Assembly (NCBI GenBank): GCA_030280995.1
Contig: JASXTE010000011.1
Location: 746,501 to 810,500, forward strand
Direction of reading: 5' to 3'
Length of the DNA stretch: 64,000 bases
Source: Hemileia vastatrix
Taxonomy: Eukaryota; Basidiomycota; Pucciniomycetes; Pucciniales; Zaghouaniaceae
The notes under the pieces are model-generated. The model worked only from the letters and a program-made list of their open reading frames with translations, did not search any database and was not told the DNA's origin. Made by a program: the position numbers and the translations under genes. Below are positions 44,371 to 56,636 of this stretch, piece after piece (the first letter of the stretch is position 1; every line of letters begins with the position of its first letter).

Positions 44371-44985
44371 AATCTTTAGGCTGCCACACCTTTAAATAGT
44401 TTTTATCACACCTTTCTTCTTCACCAGAATCAGAAACAGAATAAGTGGAAATATAATTTTACTTTTTAATATTAAAATATGTACCCCCATTTCCTTTGTT
44501 CAATTTAATATCTGACTTTCCATAACCATTACAACTATTTTCCATCACAAAATCACCAGTAAATAAAGTTTGCAGTTTAACCTCTTTCTGGAGGTCAGAA
44601 ATAGACGCATCACAAATATTTTTTTTTGGAGAATTAATTATACTAAGATTTTTTTGTTGAATTCATTGAAATAATTGCAGTTTAACCACTTGCTGAAGGC
44701 CAAAAAAAATCCTCCGAAAAAATAACCACTATTTCCAAGATTTGCATTTCAATTTTTTATCCAACATAAGAATTCCATCTTTCCCTTTAAACCATTTTTA
44801 AATTTTATAGAATAATTTGATAAAGATAACAAATATATAAAAAAATCTATTACATGATGACATTCCAAAGATATATCAACATAAAATAATTGAGAACCCA
44901 CTTGAATTATCTCCAAGTGAGCTGACCTATTGCAATCCAGGATCTCTTTTTGAGGAAAGATTAAAACACTAATGCAATCAGCCAT
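44371..44985 (-). pseudogene. Element D, linker after protease
   Basis: Minus-strand MADCISVLIFPQKEILDCNRS, then HLEIIQVGSQLFYVDIS, matches the family A linker (ILGCSRSAPLEIYQVDFQ). Two CAGTTTAACC...(G)CTGGAGG-like repeats near 44571-44602 and 44680-44700 resemble the LQHEVK repeats of A. Decayed, function unknown. Confidence 0.5.
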
Positions 44986-45071
44986 ACCTACCTCGAAAAA
45001 TGGGGGTCTTTAAAATTATTATTTTAAAGAAATTCACCAGAAGATGACATTTTTATTCATCTCTTCTTGGT

Positions 45072-47495
45072 TCATACACAGCACTGACACATAGTGGTAA
45101 GGCCAGGCCAGGCTTCCCATCCATCATCTCCTGGGGGTTTCAACTGCATATGAAGCCTCCTCATGTCATCACCAGTAATCTCTAAACTAATACCCATACC
45201 AGTCTGACAAACTGTTCTTGCTTCAAAATCCATTAAAAATGGCACACCATGAGAAGTTTTAACAGACCCTTTAGCCATATAAATGTGCATCTTACCAACA
45301 GATTCCACATCACATACTTTGATATCCTCTACTGTTCCCATAAGTTCAGTGGCATTCCCACCAATGACTCTTAAATTACCACCTGTACCAGTTTTAATTT
45401 CTAAGCCTATAATTGTAGCTTGCTGTAATAAAATTAAATTTATTTGAGACCCAGAATCTACCAGCACCTTTACCTCCTTACCATTCAAAGTAACCATAAA
45501 ATAATCTAGAGGAGCAGAAAAATGAGTTTCCACCTCCTCACTAAACTTTTCAATATTTTCACACATATACTCCATCTCTCCAGCTGCTAACCATCTCCTA
45601 TTCAGATACTTCTTTTGCTTCTCCACATTGGCTGGACTAATTTTAAATTACTCACCTAATGATAGGGGAGTCTGATGTTGGTTCACTCTTCCCAACACCA
45701 CATTCAAAGCATTTTTTGGCCAGCTATTACTTCCCTTTCATATTGAGCTTTATTTTTATTAAACTTGGCGCTGGGAACCTCTTGAAGACTCACATTTCCA
45801 TCTTCACCCCCCATAGTAATATCTTCATCTTTAGTAACAATAACTTCATTACTTACAACTTTCCCTAATCCACATCCATCAATGGTCCTTCTTACCCCTT
45901 ATATAGAGGTTTTACCACTAAAACTTGGTCTGGAGAGAGATACCTATGGGGAATCCTCCTCAGAATCAGAGTCTTCTACAGGAATAGGCTCACCATTTAA
46001 ACCCAAAATTCCAAAACTTGGAGGCCCCATATCTTCCATCCCCTTCTGAATCCTATATATTTTGTCCTTAGAGTAAGTTTCCTCTTCCATACCTGATGTG
46101 TCTGAATGCTACTCTTAGTTTTATTAGTAGCTGCCCTTCTAGCAAAATCATCATCATATTCACCCTCCATACAGTTACCATCCACTCTAGCAACTGAACA
46201 CAACTCCAAACTACCAAAATAAGGTGAAATGTGGTCTTACTGACCTCCTTCTCCTTTCCATTATCAACTTTTCAACCTTCATTACCACCATTCTTTTCTC
46301 CACCTTTATAATTATAATCATCAAGTTCACTATTTGATTCTTCAAACCTGGCCCTTTTCTCAGCGATCATATTCCTCCTAACTATATCCAAAGGAGCTTT
46401 ACCATTACTTGTTTTGATGAAAGATCTATAAAATTTGACTCTATCAGCTTGAAAGTCCTTATCCAAAGAAAAACAATCACAAGATCTGCCCCCCTCCTGT
46501 TATAATAGGAACACACCCTGGGTTTGCTATAACCACATTTAAAACCGTTGCCACCATTATCATTTCTATTTCCAGACAACTGGTTACCACTGAAATTAAA
46601 ACCATAGTTCATCTTCTCATGGCCCCTATATTGATAAGATGAAGATGATGATGAAGCCACAGGCACTGTGTTAGCCTTCTGAGTTTCTTGAAAAAACATT
46701 TTTAGCTGCCTTTTTAACTCAGACAAGTGATCAACAATCTTGTTGGCCACATTACCCTCAACATTAGAAGTAGGCTGACCCATCTCAGCCTTCTTAGCCT
46801 CTTGAGCTTTGAAAATAATATTGTTTCTTTCAGCCAAAACTTCACTAAACTTTCTAACATATTGAGTACAAGATTCTTGATATTATTTCAGAGCCATAAG
46901 TTTTAGATAGGCCTGTATATTTTATTTAATGACCTCTAGAGCAGGAAGCTTCTGTTCCCCATTCAGCAGATCCTTAATTAAGTTTTTTTGTGACAGCTCT
47001 TTTAACACATCCATCCTAATGTTGCTAGTAAAACATGACCAAAAAAGACCCTTGGCCTGACTCTCATGACCTATCTCCTCAAAATCAAGTATTTCACCAC
47101 TTCATCAAACTTTCCAGCCAACTTTTTAAAATACACCATAGTAGACACACCACACTGTTCCTTCCAATCACTGAAAATCTTTTTGAGGTCCATTATAGTA
47201 TACCTAAAGCCCCATCTATCAACAATCTCTTTTGACAATTTTAAGAAATCTTACTTTAAATATCCATCCATAGCAATAAACTCTTTCTCCACTTATTTTT
47301 CCACAATGAAAAATCTTATTTGCTTCACCACATCTATATGAGAAGCCCCACCCACAGCAGTAGCAGCTTCACACCTGATAAAAACCATTTAAACTCTTCA
47401 CCATTAAACTTGGGACCATCCCAAGATAAAATCATAACCAATTCCATGACTGGAACAGCAGTACCAGAAAACCCAAATATAGCAACAGAAGACAT
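45072..47495 (-). pseudogene. Element D gag-protease, relative of family A
   Basis: Protease part (45626-45072): YFMVTLNGKEVKVLVDSGSQ (catalytic D-S-G), VKTSHGVPFLMDFEA, PPGDDGWEAWPGLTTMCQC, colinear with A protease. Gag part (47495 to about 45700): MSSVAIFGFSGTAV start, LSWDGPKFNGEEFKWF, KKAEMGQPTSNVEGN. The knuckle region PRVCSYYNRRGADLV has lost Cys and His. Many stops and frame changes. More diverged from A1 and A2 than they are from each other, so an older or separate subfamily. No RT or LTR of D is seen. Confidence 0.8.
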
Positions 47496-47566
47496 TGAAA
47501 AATTATAATTTTAAACCATTAAAATAAAATAAGTGTGTGATAAATAAGCCTCTTTCAGGATAAATG

Positions 47567-49062
47567 TCATCCTGGATATCCCCAGGACTGAGTAAAAAGT
47601 ACTTATAAATTATGTGTAACACATGGGCTATACATGTGAACTATAAATAAAGGTACACAAGTTGTATACATAGGTGAAAATTATGATAAAATACAATATA
47701 TGCCATTAAACCACCTTATATACATGCATTTATGCATTTATCGGCTTTTATAATTCTTATGTACTTAATATAAAGTTGGAAAATTCTTAGGTAATCTTAA
47801 CAATTTAAAAATAAGGCTACATAATTTTTAAGTAGACTTGAATCTATTGTTTTCATTGTTTTATGTGAAAAACAAAAAATGCACTTTAAATCACTTAAAA
47901 GTTGAAAATATGCACTATAAATTTAATATTATTAAAAATACGCCTTGAGAGATCAATTTATCTTAATTAAGACTATTGATTTGGGTACTCAAATGTATAA
48001 AAATAACACTTTTCAAATTTGGTGCTTTTTATGCTAGAAATGGCTTCTGTGTATTGGCCATATACTACCTGCATTTTCCCATGTGAATAGCTTCATTTTT
48101 AGAAAACTTAGCTTTTTTACACTATAATTACCCCACATTCTATTCCCACTGTGGGAAAACATTCTAAAATAGGCAGCAGGCACTTATTTAGTGTCCTGAT
48201 TTAATTATAGGTGTATTGATCTTATTATTTGCACTAATTTCATTAACAACCTCAAGCTTGCAACCTTTAATTCACTACCACGCTTTAATTGGCCTAAATT
48301 AGTCAAGGATTTACCTGTTCAAGCACCTGCCAAGGACTGCATGTAGTTACCCCACATCTTGTGCCCTTTTTTGTGTTTTTCAGTGGTTTCTCAGTCAATA
48401 TTGGTTATTTTTGGATGAGGATTTCACATAGTTTATTTTCATAATTGGCCCCATAATTTATACTCTTGAACCCCACTAATATTGTGTAATATTTAGTATT
48501 ATTAATTCTCTTTTTAGTCTTTTATTTTAAGGTATAACACGCATACATCTTTTTTTTTACTTATTATTTATTTTTGAAGGATTATTCCTATTACTACAGG
48601 ATTTTGGAAGGTGATATCATTCTAATTATGTCATTGGTCACTCTTTATGTTGTTGGAAGGTGTATTAGCTAGAATGAGGCATCATTAGCCATTTATAGGC
48701 CTGGTGAATCAAGAGGTTCATTGAAGGAATTATTTGGTATAAAAGGAAGGGGTTTTTGGTCTTGTTTTCTACATTCTTTATCATTACAATCAAATATATA
48801 ACTAATAAAATTACAATAAATATTAATAGCACTCATAAGGCCTTTTAATAGTATCTGAATTATTACATCTTTTTTTCTACCAAATATAAGATTGTAACCC
48901 ATTTATAGTTGGTGTGATTAAAATTACTGAGACCCTTATATTAAGTTATATTCTAATACTTATTGCATTTTCACTAAAGTATTCATATAGGACCATTTAA
49001 ATATTCTATAAAAATTACTATACAAGCTATTTCACATCTCTGTACTTGATCTCAGCCTGACA
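47567..49062 (+). repeat. E 5' LTR, about 1496 bp
   Basis: TGTCATCCTGGATATCCC at the start, CAGCCTGACA at the end. Matches the right LTR (54505-54953 and 63799-64000) at clearly lower identity than the B2 pair. No gene inside. Confidence 0.85.
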
Positions 49063-49064
49063 AT

Positions 49065-49077
49065 TGAGGACCTTTCT
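49065..49077 (+). other. Primer-binding-like site, E
   Basis: TGAGGACCTTTCT, two bases after the LTR, aligned with the B and C sites. Confidence 0.5.
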
Positions 49078-49666
49078 TTATGAATTCTGTTGGTTATATT
49101 CCAGTAAGTAAAAATTCAAAAAGAGGCTATAAGTAAATAAAATCCCTATAAAAATATTTGGATAATTACAACAGGTTGGAGTTACTTATATAGTGATTTC
49201 AGAAAAAGAAGTTCTGTTATATAATAAAATTGTGATATTTAATCAACATTTTTACCTCTAATTTAACATAAAAATTGTTCATAGTGGGAGTCTGTCAATA
49301 GACCAATCAATTTTGTGATCTTTTCAGATAATAAAACAGATAATAAAAACTGAATAATTAATTGTTTTCTTTTAAATAGGAATTTTAATCACTTTTTATT
49401 GGCTTTTAAAACTAATTTTATATTTAGAAAGAATATTACTGAAAACATTTCTTTTTTAAATATAAAGACACAGCTACATATTGCAGACCAGTTATGTCAA
49501 GTGACCACGTAAAAGCATATTTGACTTTTGGCACTTAAAGATTTACTTAATACCTACAAGTCAGCAATTAAATTTTCTTCAGTGGTGTTAATTAATACTG
49601 ATAAAACTCCTTTTTGAAGTATTAATAACTCATATTTAAAATCTATGATTTAAATTCTATGTAAAA
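49078..49666 (+). other. E 5' leader
   Basis: AT-rich, no open frame of note and no recognisable motif. Confidence 0.5.
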
Positions 49667-50700
49667 ATGGGTGATAAGCACATTGACATTGTAAGTAATA
49701 AGGCAAAACCTTCTAAATTAAGACCTAGAGCTGAAGGTTCTGTTACAGGACGTCCAAATGGAGGGACAGGACTCCCTTACAAACTACATCACCCCAAAAA
49801 TGTCAATAGAGAAAATGGAAAGGTTATTAAATCAGATAATAATCAAGAGATCAAAAAATACCTTACAAGAAAAAGTTCACTCCCTCTTAACACTTCTGAA
49901 CACTCTCACAATCAAGGTCAAAAATATGATGGAGCAAATGGAAAATTTAGTGAAAAGAGCCTCACAGGGCTTTATAGAAGTCAACCAAGCTCTAGTGGGA
50001 CTAAGAGCTCAAACAACAACAGTAGTAGCAAACCATTCTAAAGTGGCAACAGCAACACCTCAAGCCCAAGAAGAGGATCAAAAGATCACAGTCAGCAAGT
50101 GGAAATGGGATTTTTACTCCCAGAACTACAACAACCCTCTTCACCAGGGATCAAGCAGTCACTCTTACAAAGAGAGGCAAAGAGAGGCAGAGGAAATGTA
50201 ATAAGACCTTGGTAAGTCATCCATCTTCCCAGAATCATTTATATGATACTAACAATGAATTACTCATAGGTAATGAGATTGATAGAGATTTATTGAATAT
50301 AATTGATAAATATTTAAAATATTATTCATTTGAAAATAAAATTTTTAATTTGTCTTTACATGATGACAATGTACATAGTTTTATTGATCACAAGAGTAAT
50401 ACTAGTCATATTAAAATGGAACCAGATGAAATAAATCTTGAGCCTGATGATGAGTCTTCTGAGTTGGAAATGGAAAAATTGAATATTTTTTAAATGAAAA
50501 TCCAATGGAATCAAAAATAATTAGTAAATTGTTATTAAGAATTGAAAAATTAGAAGAATTCACTAAAGAGTCAAACAATAATACAGAAAGTGTATTTTTG
50601 AACCTTACACAATAATTGAGTACCACAGCCAATATATTAAAAATCATTGAAAATTCAAATAATGAATTAATAAATAAAGAATATTATGTACCTGAATGAT
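49667..50700 (+). pseudogene. E gag, N-terminal part, capsid and zinc knuckle missing
   Basis: Frame from MGDKHIDIVSNKAKPSKLR is open to 50041, then broken. A later frame from 50209 (LVSHPSSQNHLYDTNNELLI...) to 50493 and a degraded coiled-coil-like stretch follow. The protease begins near 50730. In B the distance from the equivalent PW-stop point to protease is about 1.7 kb, here 0.5 kb: the capsid block (YPTYDGEASSDWQHF) and CX2C...GHXC knuckle are absent. An internal deletion is the simplest reading. Confidence 0.7.
49758..50201 (+). CDS. Overlapping ORF (ORFb) in E gag, 147 aa, W-K-W-D protein
   Basis: Intact frame +1 to the gag start frame. MEGQDSLTNYITPKMSIEKM matches the B start (MEGQ...MSIEEK). 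Then LLNQIIIKRSKNTLQEKVHS, GFIEVNQALVGLRAQ (B: GFQQMNQALAELKG), ITVSKWKWDFYSQNY, SSHSYKERQ, ending EEM-stop. A 10-bp tandem duplication (AAAGAGAGGC, 50169-50188) shifts the last codons, so the original end probably differed. Open in an element where other coding is badly broken. Confidence 0.5.
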   Translation: MEGQDSLTNYITPKMSIEKMERLLNQIIIKRSKNTLQEKVHSLLTLLNTLTIKVKNMMEQMENLVKRASQGFIEVNQALVGLRAQTTTVVANHSKVATATPQAQEEDQKITVSKWKWDFYSQNYNNPLHQGSSSHSYKERQREAEEM

Positions 50701-53700
50701 GCAAAACCTCATTCAGATACATCTTTAACTTCCATTGAGGAAGCTGAAATAATTCAAGATAAAACTCATGACACTTACAAAATTACACCTATTAGAGCAC
50801 CTGCTATTATATGTGGAAAAGAAATGAATGCCATTCTTGACACTGGGGCTACAGGTAGTGTAGTTTCTATTAATAAATTAATGAAAATTGATAGTAAGTA
50901 TAATGAAAAACTGGAACCTGTACATAAAAAGAACTGGAGGGGTTTTAGTTCAGTATTACATCCAGTTGGAAAATACAAAACAGATGTATTCTTTTAATAT
51001 AATAATGGTTATGTAAGAGAAGTATGTGAATTTTTAGTAATTGTTAATAATAATTTTAGTGATTTTTTTATTATTGGAAATAACTAATTGACCAAATTTG
51101 GCATCAAAATAGATCCTGAAAATAGTTTCTTCACTATATTATCATGAATGGAAAAAGAAAATTCATGATTTGCTCTGATAATTTAGTTTATTCCATTTCT
51201 CCTAAAGAAGAACAAATCCAAGGTGGAAGAACCACCTCTGAAGTGGTAGAATTGGAAAATGAAATCCAAAAAGCTTCTTTAAATCCTCAACTCTCAAAAA
51301 TTGATGAAAACAATATTTTGAGATTGATAAAATGTTATCCTATGGCATTTGCTCACGGTTCAAATGAGGTAGGATTGGTCAAAGACCATGAGATAAAAAT
51401 CTCTTTAAGTTGTAATTTGGATAATATTCCTGACAGCTTGAAAAAGAAACCTTACCCAGATTCTCCTGAAAAAAGGAAAGACATTGAAGATAACATTAAA
51501 ATGTTGTTAAAAATTGGTATTGTTGAAAAAGTGGACACAACATCTGAGTATTGTGTTATTTCACCAGTTTTAATCTCTTATGAAAAAGATAAGGAAAGAT
51601 TATGTGGTGATTACAGAGCTCTGAATACATTCACTGTAGATAATATTTACCCTCTACCAAGGATAGCTTCTATACATGCTACCTTACAAGGAGCAAAATA
51701 TATTTCCTGTCTGGATGGAAACAAAGGTAACCACTAGATTCCTGTGGGAGCAAACTCTCAGAATTTCTTACTCATAACCACACACATGAGAATGTATGAA
51801 TATGTGATAATGTCTTTTGGCCCAAATAATGCCCCTTTAGTCTTCCAAAATTTGATGGATAGTGATTTTCATCAGGAAATGGTTGAAGGATGGCTTTTAG
51901 TTTTTATTGATGACATCATAGTTTTTTCAAAAACATATGATAAACTTTTAAATCACCTGAAAAGAGTATTTCAAAAAATTGATTAAATTAATATGACAAT
52001 TGAATTAAAGAAATTTAATTTTGGGTTTCAATACATGAAAGTACTTGGACATGTTGTATCTGGATTACAAATTAGTGTTGATCAGAATAAAGTGACAGCA
52101 ATAAAAACATTAATATACCTAAAAATATGAAATATGATCAAATCTTTCTAGGTATTTGTGGATATTATAGGCAGTATATAAAAAACTACCCATCCATTGC
52201 AGCTCACTTGACAATATTAATCAGGAAGAATGAGGCTTTCATTTAGAATAATGAAAGACCACATGCCTTTGAAAAATTAAATGAATGTTTACTGTCAGCT
52301 CCAATTTTATTACTGCAATATTTTAACCTCCCTTTTATCTTGTATACTGATGCAAGCTTTACAGAGTTGGGTGCTTCTTTTCAGAAAAAATAGATAATAC
52401 ATGATAAATTATCTGAAGTAGTTATCAGTTATATAACTAGAACCTTAAGAAAGACTGAATTAAGGTATTGTTTCACCTAGCTGGAATGTTTAGTTGTTGT
52501 GTGGGCCCTGAAGAAACTTCACTACTATCTGGAAGGCAAGAAGTTTGAATTAATAACAGATTTCGGTGCAGTAAAATCATTACTAAACATAAAAATACCT
52601 AATAGGCACATGTTTAGATGGAAACTAGCTTTACAAGAGTACAGAGGTAGAATGAAAATCACTGATAGAGAAGCAGCATTGAATTATAATGTGGATTTAT
52701 TATCCAGAAGTCCTTTTTCACATGATACTAACAACACAGCTTATGCACACGAAAATGAGGTAATACATATATTGGGGTTTATATAGTGGATTAAGAGGAA
52801 CAATTAATGCAAAATATATTAGAAAATTATTCATCAGATAAAGATTTTTCTAAACTATCTACCATCTTAAATGATCTAAAAAATGCCTCAATGAGTGCAT
52901 TAATTAAAACCTTACCTCCAAAGTATAAATATGCATTGGAAAAAGGTAAACTGTAGATTGAAGATGGATACATATATTAAAGAAAAAAGCTAAGTAATTT
53001 AATAGGTATACTGCCTTCTATGAAAGAGTTAATTTTAAGTACTTTTAATGATTAAATCTTAGCTGGTCATTTTAATTTTATCAAAATATCGACTAGAGTT
53101 AAAAATTCAACCTGGTGTATAAAAATGAAAGAAGATGTACAAAAATACATTGACACATGTGACTCTTCTCAAAAATCTAAAAAATTGACTGTGAATAGAT
53201 CTGGGTTGTTACAACAAATGGAGCAGCCAAAGGCTCCATGGAAAATTATAAACATAGAATTTCTCACTGGCTTACTAATAGAAGGGAAATAAAGTTTTAA
53301 TTCTTGCTGAGTAATTATGAATAGACTAACAAAAATTTGTAAATTTATCCCTACCTGTAAAGAGGTATCTCCAAAATACTTGGCATTAATATGGTGGACT
53401 CAAATGATGAATACTTCTGGGTTCCCCAAAGCCATAATCTCTGACAGAGACCCTAGGATTACTTCAGACTTATGGACATCTTTGATGGAAGTATCAGGTT
53501 GTCAATTGAAATTGTCTACAGCACACCATCTACAAACTGATGGGCTGGCTGATAGAATGATACAGACTCTGGAAGACGTGATCAGAAGATATTGTGCCTT
53601 TGGATTAGAGTACAAATACAATGAGAAATTAACACATGGCTGGGTAACATTAGTTCCTTGCCTTGAATTTTCTTAAAATAGCAAAACTCATTCTTTAACA

Positions 53701-54345
53701 GAAAAAAACTATTGGAACTCTGGCTGGGAAATCTACCAAATACCCTAGTAAATCATTTAAACAAATTACCATGGTTAGATAAACACCCTGGTACTAAATC
53801 TTTTATTCATATGCAACAAATTTGTAGAAAGAATGCAGAGGAATGCATTCAAAGAGCATTTGAATATGAAAAGAAAAAAGGGGTAAATCTCATAAAGAAT
53901 TTAAATTAAAAAAAGGAGATGAAGTCCTAATTTAAACACTACATTTTAACTTAAAAGGTAATGTTAAATTGTCAGATCCCTTTTTAGAACCTTTTGTAGT
54001 CACCAAAATGGCTACTAAAAATGCTGTGGAAGTCATATTATATTCCCCATTGATAGGAAACATCTAGTTTTCCCTATCTCATTATAAAAAAGGTTACCAT
54101 GAAAATGATCCAGACTGATTTCCAAAAATAAGAGGAAGACCTAAAAATCAACCTGAAGAAATTGTAGAAAAAGCAGAGATTGAAAAAATACTTAAGAAAA
54201 GATTCCTTACAAAAGAGAAAGGAACTGAGTATTTATTAAGATATAAGGGAAAATCAAATGAATTTGATAAATAAATACCTGAAAAAGCAATTTCAAATCT
54301 ATCTTCCCTACTTAAAAAATTTAAACAGAAATTGAATTCTGTCAA
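50700..54345 (+). pseudogene. E pol: protease to chromodomain, heavily decayed
   Basis: Protease MNAILDTGATGSVVSINKL (intact D-T-G). RT: PYPDSPEKRKDIEDNIKML, SCLDGNKGNH, MSFGPNNAPLVFQNLMD, LLVFIDDIIVFSKTYD. RNase H: LYTDASFTELGAS, VVWALKKLHYYLEGKKFELI. Integrase: HFNFIKI...TCDSSQKSKK (one Cys to Ser), IISDRDPRITSDLW, TAHHLQTDGLADRMIQTLED. Chromodomain TEYLLRYKGKSNEFDK. At least fifteen stops and frame changes (for example 51000, 51087, 51737, 51986, 52393, 52957, 53676). Same order as B. Confidence 0.88.
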
Positions 54346-54492
54346 ACCAGCTGAGATGTTAATATCCAGTACTCATAATATTTTATTATGTTTCATTTCT
54401 TTAAAGAATAAATCTTTAATGCTACAGAATTTTCAAAATACCTGAAGAATAAAATAAAATAATGTATAACTTATCATTTTTTATTGTTTTTT

Positions 54493-54504
54493 TGGGTGGG
54501 AAAG
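54493..54504 (+). other. Polypurine tract, E
   Basis: TTGGGTGGGAAAG immediately before TGTCAGC of the right LTR. Confidence 0.55.
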
Positions 54505-54953
54505 TGTCAGCATGGATATCCCAAGGACTGAGTTATACCTAATTACAAAATATGTGAAACACATGGAATATTTATGGGAACAATAAATAAAGGTAGACAA
54601 GTTTTATACATAAGTAAAAATTATGATAAAATACAATATATGCCATTATAACACCTTATATACACCCATATATCTACCTTTCATAAGTCTTATGTACTTA
54701 ATATTATCATAGGATATGCTAAGTTAATATGAAGAGCTTAAACATAAGGCTACATAATTTTTAAGTAGACTAAAAGCTGTTGTTTTCATTGTTTTATGTG
54801 AAAAACAAGAAATGCGCTTTAAATCACTTAAAAAATGAATATATGTGCTATAAATTTTATAACATTAAAAATATGCCTTGACAGATCAATTTTTCTTAAT
54901 TAAGACTATTGATTTGGGTACTCAAATGTATAAAAATAACACTTTTCAAATTT

Positions 54954-56126
54954 TTTCAGCCTAAATATCCTTAGGACTGAGTATTTCTTATGCTTAAAAT
55001 AAGATAAACTTAACTAGATTAAGCTTATATCTTAAAAATAAGGTTAAAATAATAATATATATTATTTTATTATATATATATATAATTATTATTCTATTAT
55101 ATAATTTATAATAGTTTAAGTAGCTTATCCATGGCCTAATAATACTTATTAAGGTGGTAATGGAGTCATAATATACTTATCTTAAGTGATATGAAGTAAT
55201 TATTGACATACATAAGCTTATATGTATACATAAATCTCATATTCAGTGAAATATGCAGTATATTATGTATATTTAGGTATATAAGTGGGTTTTAGCTCCT
55301 TAATAGCCTATAACCTTTGTTTTTCTGCTTATTTTAGGTCATATGGACAAAATCAGTGGACTCACAATGCCTACAGAAGCATAGACACCTATATCAGGCG
55401 CATACACCCAGTTTGGACAGCTAAAATTACTTGGATGGTTATTCACGGATTTATGGGTTGGAAGGATGTTTCTGGGTTAATGTGGATGCTTGGGGACGTT
55501 ATTGGGGGATTGGACATTTTATTTGTTTCCTTTATATGCTTTTAGTTTCATTAAATCTCTTTTTGATTATTTATTTTACCTGTTTCTTTATGGTATCCGC
55601 TTTTATCTGGGTTTTCTATTTATGGTATGACTCTGTGTTATTATTAATAGTGATGGAGGGTCCTTACTAGAGGTCTGGGTGTTGAAACTGCTTGAAGTGG
55701 ACGCCATGGGGAGGTGATGAGCCCTGACAGTGCTGTAATTGCCGGGGATAGCAGTGACATCATCTGGATTGAAGGTCTGTGCACTCCAGTGGATTTGGGT
55801 ATAAGTAAGGAGGGATTTCGACGGTTTATTATCATCATTCAATTACTAAACTTCAAACAACCACTAAAATACAATTATTAGTATTCAGAAATATATTATA
55901 AAGCCCTTATAAATTGATATTATCTTTATATAAGCTATAACTATATTTTATTCTTCTATTTTCCACCACTAGCACGCATTTAAATCCAAGTATTGTGAGT
56001 TTTATTTGAGTATAACTATTCTAATAGTCTTCCCCTGATGTTTAATCACTAAATAATTTATCAATAAGTAGTAGGACCATAAAATAACACTATTATATCA
56101 TACTTATATACTAGACTATACTGACA
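54954..56126 (+). repeat. B2 5' LTR, 1173 bp
   Basis: Starts TTTCAGCCTAAATATCC (TG mutated to TT), ends CTATACTGACA. TATATAAG at 55278-55285. Confidence 0.9.
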
Positions 56127-56128
56127 AT

Positions 56129-56141
56129 TGGGGGTCTTTCC
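56129..56141 (+). other. Primer-binding-like site, B2
   Basis: TGGGGGTCTTTCC, two bases after the LTR. Confidence 0.55.
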
Positions 56142-56636
56142 TTATATTTTACTTATTATTTAAGATAAGCCTTGGGACGTGATTTTTACCTTAGTAAAGC
56201 TCAAAATTAACCAAATATTTGGGTCTGCTGCATATTAGTGGGTCATCATAAATCATTGATTGCGGAAAAGAACCCTTATAATAATTGTACTAATTTTTTA
56301 TCATAAAAATTAGATATTTACAGTAGTAACTGTACCCAATATAAACCCAATTTCACTTGGTATTTGGACACCAATATAACACCCAATTAAATTGGTATTT
56401 GGCTAAAGCTTGGTAAGATAATTAACCACCCTTATAGAGGTCTAGTTAAACTTATTATTATATTTTTAACAGATGTTTTTGAATTTTTCTTACATTTTAT
56501 TTAAATAAATAAAGATATAAATTCAGGGTAAGCTCCATTGCTTTTTTATTAGTAATATATTTGCTAATATTATTTGTCTACTAATTCCATAGAGTTTTTC
56601 CTTTTGTAGACGTAAAATATTGTCATTCTGAACAAT

